From Pseudomonas sp. RIT-PI-q (lineage in GTDB: Bacteria; Pseudomonadota; Gammaproteobacteria; Pseudomonadales; Pseudomonadaceae): a stretch of DNA of 64,000 nt. The translations under genes were made by a program, and so were the position numbers. The first letter of the stretch is position 1; every line of letters begins with the position of its first letter. This document shows, piece by piece, positions 1 to 8,800 of the stretch. Location of the stretch: assembly GCF_001297125.1 (NCBI RefSeq), contig NZ_LHPC01000022.1, positions 1-64,000 on the forward strand. Reading direction: 5' to 3'. Below the pieces are notes generated by a model. That model was not told the DNA's origin and ran no database searches. It worked only from the letters and a program-made list of their open reading frames with translations.

Positions 1-155
1 GGCGCTTGGGTGAAAGGAGGAGAGGCGAAATCTCCCACGGATCTGTACTGCGTCAACAGTCAGAATCGGGCTTTGTCCCTCCTCCTCCCTTCAAGTCCTA
101 CCATACAAGCGGGCTTGCCCGCGATGACGTCGGCTCAGGCACTATAAAACCCGGA
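1..155. other. Window edge, no gene; single REP-like unit
   Basis: I see no supported gene here. A single REP-like unit (gcgggcttgcccgcgatgac) lies near 109-128, just downstream of the minus-strand regulator that ends at 156. Open frames through this stretch are antisense or REP-derived. Confidence 0.5.
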
Positions 156-1172
156 TCAGTCAGCCTCGTTCAAAATCAAACTCCGGTAATGCCCAGGATT
201 GGACCCCGACCACTTGCGAAACGCCTTGTAGAACGAACTCGTATCAGCAAACCCCAACCGCGTAGCAATGTCGGCAAAACTAATGGCAGGCTCGGCCAGC
301 CACACGATGGCCAATTCCTTGCGCACGCTGTCCTTGAGCCCTTGATACGTCTGCCCTTCCTCGGCCAGCCGTCGGCGCAAAGTCGACGCTGACATGCACA
401 GTTTTTGCGCCAGGGCTTCGGTTTCCGGCCAGAGCTCGGCGGGCAGATGCCGCAAATCGTGCTTGATCCGGCTGGCCAGGCTCTCCGGGTCGCGGTATTT
501 GACCAGAATGTTCGCCGGCGCATGGGCGAGGAAACGCTTGAGTTCCTCCTGACTGCGCTTGATCGGCAAATCCAGGCACTCGGCGGAGAAAATCATCCGC
601 GTGCGTGGCCGGTCGAAACGCAGGTTCTCGGAGAACATCACTTGATAGTCGTCGCAAAAATCCGGCTTCGCACAGCGCAATTCGATGGCCAGGATCGGTA
701 TCCGCCGCCCCGCCAGCCAGCAGGCGACGCCGTGAACGATCATCCAGTAGGTGAAATACGTGAAGGCGCGACGTGGCTCCTGGTCGTCCTCCAGCAAGAC
801 GATTTCCGCCAGGCTTTGCTGGCGAACCAGTTGCGCCGGCAGGTGTTCCAGCATCAATGACAGGAAGCTCAGGCCCGAGGTCAGGCCGGCCGCCAGGCTC
901 GGCTGGACCATGGAACAGCGACAGAGAAATTCCAGGCTGCCGGATTTGAGCTTGCGCGAATCCATGCCGAAAAACTCATCGTCCCCGCGTCGCGCCAGCA
1001 ATCGCCACAGACGCGCATAAGCAGTGGCCGGGACGCGTGCATCGCTGCTTTCGAGCAGTAACGGGTCGATGCCGACCTTGCTCAACACCTCTACGGTGGC
1101 GGCTCCCGGGGCGCAGCTTTGCAACAGCGCTTCACGCACCAGTTGAATGGAGATGGTGTCTTTTTCCGACAT
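156..1172 (-). CDS. AraC family transcriptional regulator
   Basis: A 338-residue DNA-binding regulator. The C-terminal ~90 residues form the AraC/XylS double helix-turn-helix: the first helix pair is around MSASTLRRRLAEEGQTYQ, and the second is around ISFADIATRLGFADTSSFYKAF, followed by the usual P-x-x-Y/H-R end. The N-terminal ~200 residues resemble the arabinose-binding-like domain of the OruR/ArgR-type Pseudomonas regulators (PF12625-like), so it probably senses a small molecule that cannot be named. The start at 1172 (MSEKDTIS) is preferred. A longer reading to 1313 would translate through a REP hairpin. It is transcribed away from the efe operon, and the hairpin separates the two. No target is evident from context. 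Confidence 0.85.
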   Translation of the reverse strand: MSEKDTISIQLVREALLQSCAPGAATVEVLSKVGIDPLLLESSDARVPATAYARLWRLLARRGDDEFFGMDSRKLKSGSLEFLCRCSMVQPSLAAGLTSGLSFLSLMLEHLPAQLVRQQSLAEIVLLEDDQEPRRAFTYFTYWMIVHGVACWLAGRRIPILAIELRCAKPDFCDDYQVMFSENLRFDRPRTRMIFSAECLDLPIKRSQEELKRFLAHAPANILVKYRDPESLASRIKHDLRHLPAELWPETEALAQKLCMSASTLRRRLAEEGQTYQGLKDSVRKELAIVWLAEPAISFADIATRLGFADTSSFYKAFRKWSGSNPGHYRSLILNEAD

Positions 1173-1236
1173 TGAGCGAGGCAAACCCTGTTCTTGTTTG
1201 AGTGCTGGGCATATTAGCGCACAGCGACGTGGTTCC

Positions 1237-1326
1237 GTAGGAGCGAGGCTTGCCCGCGAAGAACGATGACGCGGTTTTACTGGAAACACTGCGTCATCGT
1301 TCTTCGCGGGCAAGCCTCGCTCCTAC
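1237..1326. repeat. REP inverted pair, 36-bp perfect arms
   Basis: Arms 1237-1272 and 1291-1326 are exact reverse complements over 36 bases, separated by an 18-base loop. The outer part is the common Pseudomonas REP gtaggagcgaggcttgcccg. The inner part (gaagaacgatgacgc) extends the identity beyond the usual REP core. It sits between the divergent AraC gene and efe operon. Confidence 0.9.
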
Positions 1327-1391
1327 AGGGGACGGGGTGATCTTCAGGGTTGTTCAGGTTAGGTTCAGGTAAATGTCAATGCCTGACATTT

Positions 1392-1410
1392 GAGAATGAG
1401 TGTCATTATG
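1392..1410 (+). promoter_or_regulatory. Fur box upstream of efeU
   Basis: The 19-base stretch gagaatgagtgtcattatg matches the Fur consensus GATAATGATAATCATTATC at 14 of 19 positions and is centred about 50 bases before the efeU start. With an iron-uptake operon directly downstream, iron-dependent repression by Fur is the straightforward reading. Confidence 0.75.
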
Positions 1411-1450
1411 TTACAAATTAGCACCCCATCTGATGACGCCACGGTGCTGA

Positions 1451-2290
1451 ATGCTTGTCCCTTTTCTGATCATGCTGCGCGAAGGCATTGAAGCTGCGCT
1501 GATCGTTGGCATCATCGCCAGCTACCTCCAGCAGACCGGCCGTGGCCAGTGGATGCCTGCTGTGTGGATCGGCGTATTCCTCGCGGTCGCCCTGGCGCTG
1601 CTGGTCGGCGGTGGCCTGGAACTGGTCAGCGCTGAGTTCCCGCAGAAGCAACAGGAACTCTTCGAAGGCGTGGTCGGCCTGGTGGCCGTCGGCATCCTCA
1701 GCTCCATGGTGTTCTGGATGCGCAAGGTTGCGCGTTCGATCAAGCATTCGCTGCACGTTTCCCTCGACCACGCGCTGACCGGTTCCAGACATCAGGTGAC
1801 CGCGCTGATCGCCATGGTGTTTTTCGCCGTCGCTCGCGAAGGCCTGGAAACCGTGTTCTTCCTGCTCGCGGTGTTCCAGCAAAGCGAAGGCCCGGCGGCA
1901 CCGATCGGCGCCCTGCTCGGCCTGATCCTGGCGATCATCGTCGGCTTCCTGATCTACAGCGGCAGCATGCGCTTGAACCTCGGTGCGTTCTTCCGCTGGA
2001 CCGGGTTGTTCATCCTGGTCGTCGCGGCCGGGATCCTCGCCAATTCCGTGCAAGCGCTGCATGAAGCCGGGGTCTGGAATCACCTGCAGACCGTGCTCTT
2101 CGACTTCAGCGCCGCGCTACCGATGGACGGCCCGCTCGGCTCGGTGCTGGCCGGAATGTTCGGTTACCAGGATGCGCCGACCGTCAGCACCCTCGGGGCG
2201 TATCTGATTTATCTGCTGGTGGCGTTGGTGATGTTCTTTCTCCCCGCGCCGCCTCCCCGTAGGAGCGAGCTCGCTCGCGATGATCGTTAA
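1451..2290 (+). CDS. efeU: FTR1-family iron permease EfeU
   Basis: A 279-residue polytopic inner-membrane permease of the OFeT/FTR1 family that moves iron across the cytoplasmic membrane, working with EfeO and EfeB. Two REGxE motifs are visible: REGIEAA at residues ~10-16 (first membrane segment) and REGLETVFF near residue 130. These Glu-rich motifs are the iron-binding signature of the family. About seven hydrophobic segments follow one another. The start ATG at 1451 has the standard N-terminus MLVPFLIMLREGIE. The last nine codons and the stop lie inside a REP element, so the C-terminal tail RSELARDDR is REP-encoded. It is the first gene of efeUOBM and lies behind a Fur box. Confidence 0.93.
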   Translation: MLVPFLIMLREGIEAALIVGIIASYLQQTGRGQWMPAVWIGVFLAVALALLVGGGLELVSAEFPQKQQELFEGVVGLVAVGILSSMVFWMRKVARSIKHSLHVSLDHALTGSRHQVTALIAMVFFAVAREGLETVFFLLAVFQQSEGPAAPIGALLGLILAIIVGFLIYSGSMRLNLGAFFRWTGLFILVVAAGILANSVQALHEAGVWNHLQTVLFDFSAALPMDGPLGSVLAGMFGYQDAPTVSTLGAYLIYLLVALVMFFLPAPPPRRSELARDDR

Positions 2291-2356
2291 CGATGACGCT
2301 GCAGGCCTGATGCGCAGTGGCGGGCTCGGGTTTCTCGCGAGCAAGCTCGCTCCTAC
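2259..2356. repeat. REP inverted pair overlapping the end of efeU
   Basis: gtaggagcgagctcgctcgcga at 2259-2280 and its inverted partner tctcgcgagcaagctcgctcctac ending at 2356 form a hairpin pair. The left half is inside the efeU reading frame, and the efeU TAA lies just past it. It separates efeU from efeO by about 110 bases. Confidence 0.85.
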
Positions 2357-2400
2357 AGGGGCCGTGTGCGTTGAAATTTTTCCAGTCAGTAAGGGCACCC

Positions 2401-3600
2401 ATGCCAAATCAAGTCCCTCCCCAGGCTTCCCCTCCCCGTGCCTTGCGCTGGGCGGTGGCCGGCTCGGTGATCGTGATGATCGCCGCCGGTGGCCTGTTCT
2501 ACTACGCCTCGAAAATGGCCGCGGCCAAGCGCCAGACCAACCATGACGAAGTGACAGTGACCATTCACCCGCACAGCTGCGAACCGAATGCCCTGACGGT
2601 GCCCGCCGGCCGTGCCGGTTTCCGCATCGTCAACCGCTCGGACCGTGCCGTTGAATGGGAAATCCTCGACGGCGTGCTGGTGCTCGAAGAACGGGAAAAC
2701 ATTGCGCCCGGCTTGAGTCAGGTGATCAACGCCAACCTGTTGCCCGGCGACTACGCCATCACCTGCGGCCTGCTGAGCAACCCGCGCGGCACCTTGCATG
2801 TCACCCCGACAGCGGCGTCTGATGCGGCGGCCAAGGCTATGCCTTCGATGGTGGCTTTTGTCGGCCCGTTGTCGGAGTTCCGCGTTTACCTCAGCACACA
2901 GAGCACCGCACTGATCAAAGCCGTGACCGCGCTTGAGCAAGCCATCGAAGCTGGTGACCTGAGCCAGGCCCAGGCGCTTTATGTGCCAGCCCGCGCGGCT
3001 TATCAACGCGTCGCGCCGGCCGCCCAGCGCCTGGCCGAACTGGACAACAGCATCAACGCCCGTGCCGATTATTTCGAGAAACGCGAGCAGGATCCGGACT
3101 TCGTCGGCTTCCACCGGATCGAATATGCACTGTTCCAGCAGCGCAATCTCGACGGCCTGGTGCCGGTTGCCCAGCGCCTTGTCGCCGACGTCACCACGCT
3201 GAAGCAGCAACTAATGGCCCAGTCTCTGCCGCCGGAGCAACTGGTGAGCATTCTGGTGCGCAACCTCAACACCCTCGGTGATGTCCGCGCCAGCAGCGGA
3301 GAAGAAGAACGCTACAGCCACACCGACCTGAATGGCTTCGCCGCCAACCTCTTCGCCACCCGCAAAGTGGTCGATCTGTTGCGGCCGCTGCTGACCAAGT
3401 CCGCCGCCGATTTGCTGCCGACCATCGACAGCGCTATCGCCGCCCTGGACGCCCAACTCAACGGTTTCAAAGTCAACGATGGCTACGCCAGCTACGACAC
3501 GCTCAGCGCCGATCAGCGTAAACAGATCGCCGACAAGGCCAAGGTGCTGGCCGACGCACTCGATGGAATTGATCCCGCCCTTGGCCTTTCCGGCCTGTAA
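2401..3600 (+). CDS. efeO: EfeO: cupredoxin plus imelysin (M75) iron-uptake protein
   Basis: A 399-residue periplasmic or membrane-anchored component of the EfeUOB system, thought to bind ferric/ferrous iron and pass it to EfeU. Residues 14-37 are one hydrophobic segment (anchor or uncleaved signal). Residues ~45-132 form the cupredoxin-like domain with Cys in CEPNALTVPAG and in YAITCGLL. Residues ~145-399 are the M75 imelysin-like domain with the HxxE metal motif GFHRIEYALF (His238, Glu241). The ATG at 2401 is chosen because the upstream in-frame extension lies in a REP element. It is followed 18 bases later by efeB. The imelysin domain is paralogous to efeM at the operon end. Confidence 0.92.
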   Translation: MPNQVPPQASPPRALRWAVAGSVIVMIAAGGLFYYASKMAAAKRQTNHDEVTVTIHPHSCEPNALTVPAGRAGFRIVNRSDRAVEWEILDGVLVLEERENIAPGLSQVINANLLPGDYAITCGLLSNPRGTLHVTPTAASDAAAKAMPSMVAFVGPLSEFRVYLSTQSTALIKAVTALEQAIEAGDLSQAQALYVPARAAYQRVAPAAQRLAELDNSINARADYFEKREQDPDFVGFHRIEYALFQQRNLDGLVPVAQRLVADVTTLKQQLMAQSLPPEQLVSILVRNLNTLGDVRASSGEEERYSHTDLNGFAANLFATRKVVDLLRPLLTKSAADLLPTIDSAIAALDAQLNGFKVNDGYASYDTLSADQRKQIADKAKVLADALDGIDPALGLSGL

Positions 3601-3618
3601 GCAGAAGACGACTTTTAC

Positions 3619-4929
3619 ATGAACGATTCAGAGCAGTTTTCAGCACAACGCCGTCGCGTATTGATGGGCATGGGAGCCGCTGGCGTCGCCCTGGCCGGTT
3701 CGGCACTGAGTTGCCCGGCCATGGCCGCCAGCCCCGCGCAAGTGACCGAAGCACCGAGCAGCGAAAAAACCGGCGACCGTCACGCGTTCCATGGCAAACA
3801 CCAGACCGGCATCGTCACGCCGCGCCCGGCCTCGGGCATGCTGGTGTCCTTCGATGTGCTGGCCAGCGACCGCGAAGACCTGGAGCGCCTGTTCCGCACG
3901 CTCAACGAACGCATCGCGTTCCTGATGAAGGGCGGCCCGGTGGCTCAGGTCGATCCGAAACTGCCGCCGGTAGATTCGGGAATTCTTGGCCCGGTGGTGA
4001 CGCCGGACAACCTGACCATCACGGTGTCGGTCGGTGAATCCTTGTTCGACGAACGCTTCGGCCTGGCCGACGTCAAGCCCAAGCGTTTGATCCGCATGGT
4101 CGGCTTCCCCAACGACGCACTGGAAGCCGATTGCTGCCATGGCGACCTCAGTCTGCAGTTCTGCTCCAACACCACCGACACCAACATCCATGCCCTGCGC
4201 GACATCGTGAAAAACCTGCCGGACTTGCTCCTGGTGCGCTGGAAACAGGAAGGCAGCGTGCCGCCTCAAGCCCCGGCGAAACCCGGCGTTCCGGCGCAGA
4301 GTGCGCGCAACTTCCTGGGCTTTCGCGACGGCTCGGCCAACCCCGATTCCAACGATGCCAAGACCATGGACAGCCTCGTCTGGGTCCAGCCCGGCAGCGA
4401 CGAACCGGCCTGGGCGGCCAATGGCAGCTATCAGGCGGTGCGGATTATCCGCAACTTCGTCGAGCGCTGGGACCGTACGCCGCTGCAAGAGCAGGAAAGC
4501 ATTCTCGGCCGGGTCAAAAGCACCGGCGCGCCCATGGGCGGCGAGCATGAAACCCAGGTGCCGGACTACGCCAAGGACCCGCACGGCAAGCTGACCAAAC
4601 TCGACGCGCACATCCGCTTGGCCAACCCGCGCACCGCCGCCACCCAGGCCAACCTGATCCTGCGTCGGCCGTTCAACTACTCCAACGGCGTGAACAAGAA
4701 TGGTCAACTCGACATGGGCTTGCTGTTCATCTGCTACCAGGCCGATTTGCACAAAGGCTTCATCGCCGTGCAGACCCGACTCAACGGCGAACCGCTGGAG
4801 GAATACCTCAAACCAGTCGGCGGTGGGTACTTCTTCACCCTGCCCGGTGTCACGGGCGACACGGACTTCATCGGTCGCTCACTGCTTGACGCTACACAAC
4901 CTGCTGTTCAATCAAAAACAACTGCATAA
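3619..4929 (+). CDS. efeB: EfeB: Tat-exported Dyp-type haem peroxidase
   Basis: A 436-residue deferrochelatase/peroxidase. The N-terminus has a twin-arginine signal (RRRVLMGMGAAGVALAGSA, residues ~11-29), so it is exported folded with haem. The Dyp hallmark GFRDG is at residues 234-238, with Asp237 the distal catalytic acid. The proximal haem His is in DAHIRLANPRT at about residue 331. The family role is peroxidase-driven oxidation of ferrous iron for EfeO/EfeU, and release of iron from haem has also been proposed. It is the third gene of the operon, with short spacers on both sides (18 and 21 bases). Confidence 0.94.
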   Translation: MNDSEQFSAQRRRVLMGMGAAGVALAGSALSCPAMAASPAQVTEAPSSEKTGDRHAFHGKHQTGIVTPRPASGMLVSFDVLASDREDLERLFRTLNERIAFLMKGGPVAQVDPKLPPVDSGILGPVVTPDNLTITVSVGESLFDERFGLADVKPKRLIRMVGFPNDALEADCCHGDLSLQFCSNTTDTNIHALRDIVKNLPDLLLVRWKQEGSVPPQAPAKPGVPAQSARNFLGFRDGSANPDSNDAKTMDSLVWVQPGSDEPAWAANGSYQAVRIIRNFVERWDRTPLQEQESILGRVKSTGAPMGGEHETQVPDYAKDPHGKLTKLDAHIRLANPRTAATQANLILRRPFNYSNGVNKNGQLDMGLLFICYQADLHKGFIAVQTRLNGEPLEEYLKPVGGGYFFTLPGVTGDTDFIGRSLLDATQPAVQSKTTA

Positions 4930-4950
4930 CACCCCACACGGAACCGTCCC

Positions 4951-5775
4951 ATGAAAAAGTCGCCACTCGCTTTATTGCTGACCCTTGGCTTGCTCAACAC
5001 CCCGTTTTCGGCGTTCGCGGCGACAGCGCCGCTGGATCTGGTGGGGCCGGTCTCGGACTACAAGATCTACGTCACCGAACAACTGGATGAGCTGGCCAGC
5101 CACACCCAACAGTTCACTGAAGCGGTGAAAAAAGGTGACCTGGCCACCGCGCAAAAGCTCTATGCACCGACCCGCGTCTACTATGAGTCGATCGAGCCGA
5201 TTGCCGAGCTGTTCAGTGACCTCGACGCGTCCATCGACTCGCGTGTCGACGACCACGAAAAAGGCGTGAAAGCCGAAGACTTCACCGGCTTCCACCGCAT
5301 CGAATACACGTTGTTCTCGGAAAAGAGCACCCAGGGCCTGGGCGAACTGGCCGACGGCCTGGACAAAGACGTCAAAGACTTGCAAAGCCGCGTGGCCGGC
5401 CTGACCTTCCCACCGGAAAAAGTCGTCGGCGGTGCCGCCGCGCTGCTGGAAGAAGTCGCTGCGACCAAGATCTCCGGGGAGGAAGATCGCTACAGCCACA
5501 CCGACCTATATGACTTCCAGGGCAACATCGACGGCGCGAAGAAAATCGTCGACCTGTTCCGTCCGCAGATCCAGAAACAAGACGCGGCATTCATTGCCAA
5601 AGTCGACAAGAACTTCGCTTCAGTGAACAAGATCCTGGCCAAGTACAAAACCCAGGATGGCGGTTTCGAGACCTACGACAAGGTCAAGGAAAACGACCGC
5701 AAGGCGCTGGTCGGGCCGGTAAATACGTTGGCTGAGGATTTGTCGACGTTGCGTGGGAAATTGGGTTTGAACTGA
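4951..5775 (+). CDS. efeM: EfeM: imelysin-family (M75) periplasmic protein
   Basis: A 274-residue single-domain imelysin protein with a clear signal peptide (MKKSPLALLLTLGLL..AFA, cleaved near residue 24). The HxxE motif is GFHRIEYTLF at about residues 110-119, and GEEDRYSHTDLYDF is shared almost verbatim with efeO (GEEERYSHTDLNGF). It lacks the cupredoxin domain of EfeO. Such EfeM proteins are periplasmic metal-binding components in many Pseudomonas. Its place at the end of efeUOB suggests it supplements EfeO. A strong terminator follows. Confidence 0.88.
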   Translation: MKKSPLALLLTLGLLNTPFSAFAATAPLDLVGPVSDYKIYVTEQLDELASHTQQFTEAVKKGDLATAQKLYAPTRVYYESIEPIAELFSDLDASIDSRVDDHEKGVKAEDFTGFHRIEYTLFSEKSTQGLGELADGLDKDVKDLQSRVAGLTFPPEKVVGGAAALLEEVAATKISGEEDRYSHTDLYDFQGNIDGAKKIVDLFRPQIQKQDAAFIAKVDKNFASVNKILAKYKTQDGGFETYDKVKENDRKALVGPVNTLAEDLSTLRGKLGLN

Positions 5776-5793
5776 GGTTTGGCAATACAACCG

Positions 5794-5829
5794 GCCTGCG
5801 ACTGACATCAACAGTCAGTCGCAGGCTTT
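5794..5829 (+). terminator. Rho-independent terminator after efeM
   Basis: A 12-bp perfect stem, gcctgcgactga (5794-5805) with tcagtcgcaggc (5815-5826), has a 9-base loop and is followed by TTT. It lies 20 bases after the efeM stop and also separates the operon from the convergent toxin-like gene. Confidence 0.8.
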
Positions 5830-5872
5830 CCGCTTGGCGGATGGCATCTCCTCAAGGTTTTTCCAAGGACTC

Positions 5873-8800
5873 CTAAGCCGTCAGCACTATGAAGTTATCG
5901 AGTGCCCGGCCAATAGGGCTACCGGTTTTATCCAGCGCATACCATTTTCCATTGTCTCGAATGGCTGTTATCTCGGAACCGTCGACAGTACCGGAGACCT
6001 GATTGATAACAGTGTTCATCCGATTGGGTTGCACGGCACCAGCGGCTCCACTGGCAAAACCTCCAAACCATCCCCTGAGACGGTCCAGACTTGTCTGCAG
6101 ACGTCCAATACCCGTTCCCGTCAATGTAAACATCCCACTCTTGCAGAGCTTGGCGAAACCGCCCACGGTTCTTGCGCCGCCTGCGACAAGGCCTGAAACC
6201 CCGTCCAGCGGGTTAACCAATGAAACCGTGGTCTGCCCGGCAAGTTTGATGACCTCAAAGGCCTTGGCTTTGATTGGAGTGATGGACTTCAACACTGTCG
6301 ACAGTTTGCCCACACCACCGGCCACCGTGCTCAGGCTGGAAATCAGGTCTGTAAAACAACCGAAGGCACCGTTGATGAAACGCATCCGATCCCCCGACCG
6401 CAAATCTTCCGTACACCCCACGAACGGAATGAGCTGCAACAGGAAATTCGAGACTTTTTCCCGGTACGCCCGATTCTCTTCTTCGCTGGTGGAGCCTTTT
6501 GCTTTTTTTAATAAAAAGTCCCGCTCTCCTTGAAGAAGATTGTCGTTAATGACTCTGTCGACAATGTCCGAGGTCCTCTGTGAGAAGTAACTGTTCGGCA
6601 CGGCCCCACGGATATTCACTTGCGCTGTGCTGGCGGGAAGGCTTCCACCCAGTTCTTCGATAATCAGCTTGTTTGATTTAGCACCGTCTATCGGCTCGGA
6701 ACCTTTTGCATAGGCATCAAAGTCAAACCGCAATTCGGTTCCACGTTGTATGTCAGCGTTGACCGACCCTCTTCCGCTCACGTTGACCTTTTTGATTTTC
6801 ATTTTGCCATTTAGCGGCAAGTCATCCGGTAAATCCGTGCGTTTGATGATTAACATCCGCCCAGGAAACACTTCGAAGTAGCTGACTTTTCTCCGCTCGC
6901 CGTCCTGGTATTCAGTGCGCAATAGCGTTCCTTGGCGACCGCGAAAATCTGCCCGGTCCGTTGATGTTTCATCTTCTTTAAGCTTCCCCGTTTCTTCGCG
7001 CAACGTAAAAAACCTTACTTCCCCAAATTCAAGGCTCTGACGATCTTCCAGCGGCAAGGTCGCAATCAGGGATTTGGTCGCGGTAATGAAACTTTGCTTT
7101 CGTGCATTAAAAAAATCATCCACGGATTTATTGAAAGCGACCTCTAGAGACCCCTCCTTGGGCCAGCCGGAGTCAAAGTCCATATTCGTCTTCTGTACAC
7201 CACACATTTCCCAACTTCCAGAAGTATAGTCGTTCATATAAGCATCGATGATCGATATCGTGTCCCCCTTATACTCTGTGCCTTTGTCTTCGTGCTGCCG
7301 AGGCCCGAGTATTATTTCCTCGATGGGGACCTGAACTACCGCCGGCAGGGATTGCATTTCCGACTCTGCCTCCGTTAGTGCCTTGAATGTTTCTGGAAAG
7401 GCAATCCGAAGCTCTAGAGCTGCAACTTCCCTACGCGTATGCAGTTCGAGCTTAAATCCATTCAGCGCCTCAGAAAGATACTTTCTTTGAGTCGCAAAAT
7501 TCAGCGCTGCTGTCTCGTAGTCCTGGGAAGAGTAAGCGCAATCTGCACGACGTTGTATAACGCCATTCATGACGGCCCATATAATTGAAATATCGGCGGC
7601 AAGGCTCTTGAACAACAGTTCCTGCTCGGATGTCGTGGGTTCAAGCAGCGCAAGCGTCATCAACTGGTCAGGGGTCATAATTCTCGAACACCCGGGAGCC
7701 AGAACCTCAGCAATGGCGATCCCCAGGCTCAGGGCCATCCAGGCCGCACTGCCCACCTGAATGCCCTCATTGAGATCCTGCGCGAGAAACTCTGGGGCGA
7801 CATCTGCCAGAAACAAATGCGCAATCAGCGGTGCCGCCAGCGAACTTACGCCCTTGTGTTCGATCAGGTGCTGTTCAATCTCTGTCCGTACCACCGTGAG
7901 ATCACGCCCCAGGTTTTCTGCCTGGTAAACGTCGTAACCTGCGATGACTCCGGGTTTACCGCAGGCGTCGGGATCGACCACCAGTTTGATCGCCGCCAGC
8001 AACAATTTTTGATAGTGCTCGGGCGCAGCCGTTTGCCCGGAACCATACCAGTTCAGTTCCTGGAGCAATTGCTGCCCCCAGGAATCGGCTTGGTCCTTTG
8101 CAAACATCTTGCTCAACAACTCATCGGCATTGTTGCGCCTGAATTCAACGGATGTACCGGGCAACAAGTCAGCGCCCAATTCATCAATAATCGAGCTGCC
8201 ATCGAGCAAAAAATCGTTCGCCTCATAATTGATTTTCGCTCGTTCGGCCGCAGTTAGTCGTACCGGTGACGGGGAGTTCGCCAGCAACTCAGCACCGTAG
8301 TCGCCCAGTGGGGTTGCCTGTGGTAATGAAGCTTGTAGCCATCGGATGATGTTGCGGACTTCACCCGCGGTGGTTACAGCGCCAAATCCACTGAAAGACA
8401 ATATTTGTTTAAAGTCGAAGCGCAATGGAGCGTACAGCGCATTGCCCGTATCACTGACCCTGCTCAGCAAGTTGTTGAACGGTGCAACCAATGAGCGTTG
8501 GCGGGTGACCAGGGCCGTCAAATCATGCCATTTTGGAGCATGAACCAAGACCTCGATTTTGTTTTCACTAATCCTGACAGGCAAGGAGTTGAAGTCGATG
8601 CGTTCGCGCCCAGAAAGCGCAATCATTTCCGGCAGCGCGAAAAAATCATTCAAATGACGAACAATGGCCAAGCTCTTGTGCGCCAGCGGAGAGTCACTGG
8701 CACTTTCACTGTAGTGATCGGACAACGAGAGGTTTCCGTTGTCAGCCTGATCCTTCACCAAACTACCCAATTCATTGATCAGCGTTTCTCGTGCCTTCGC

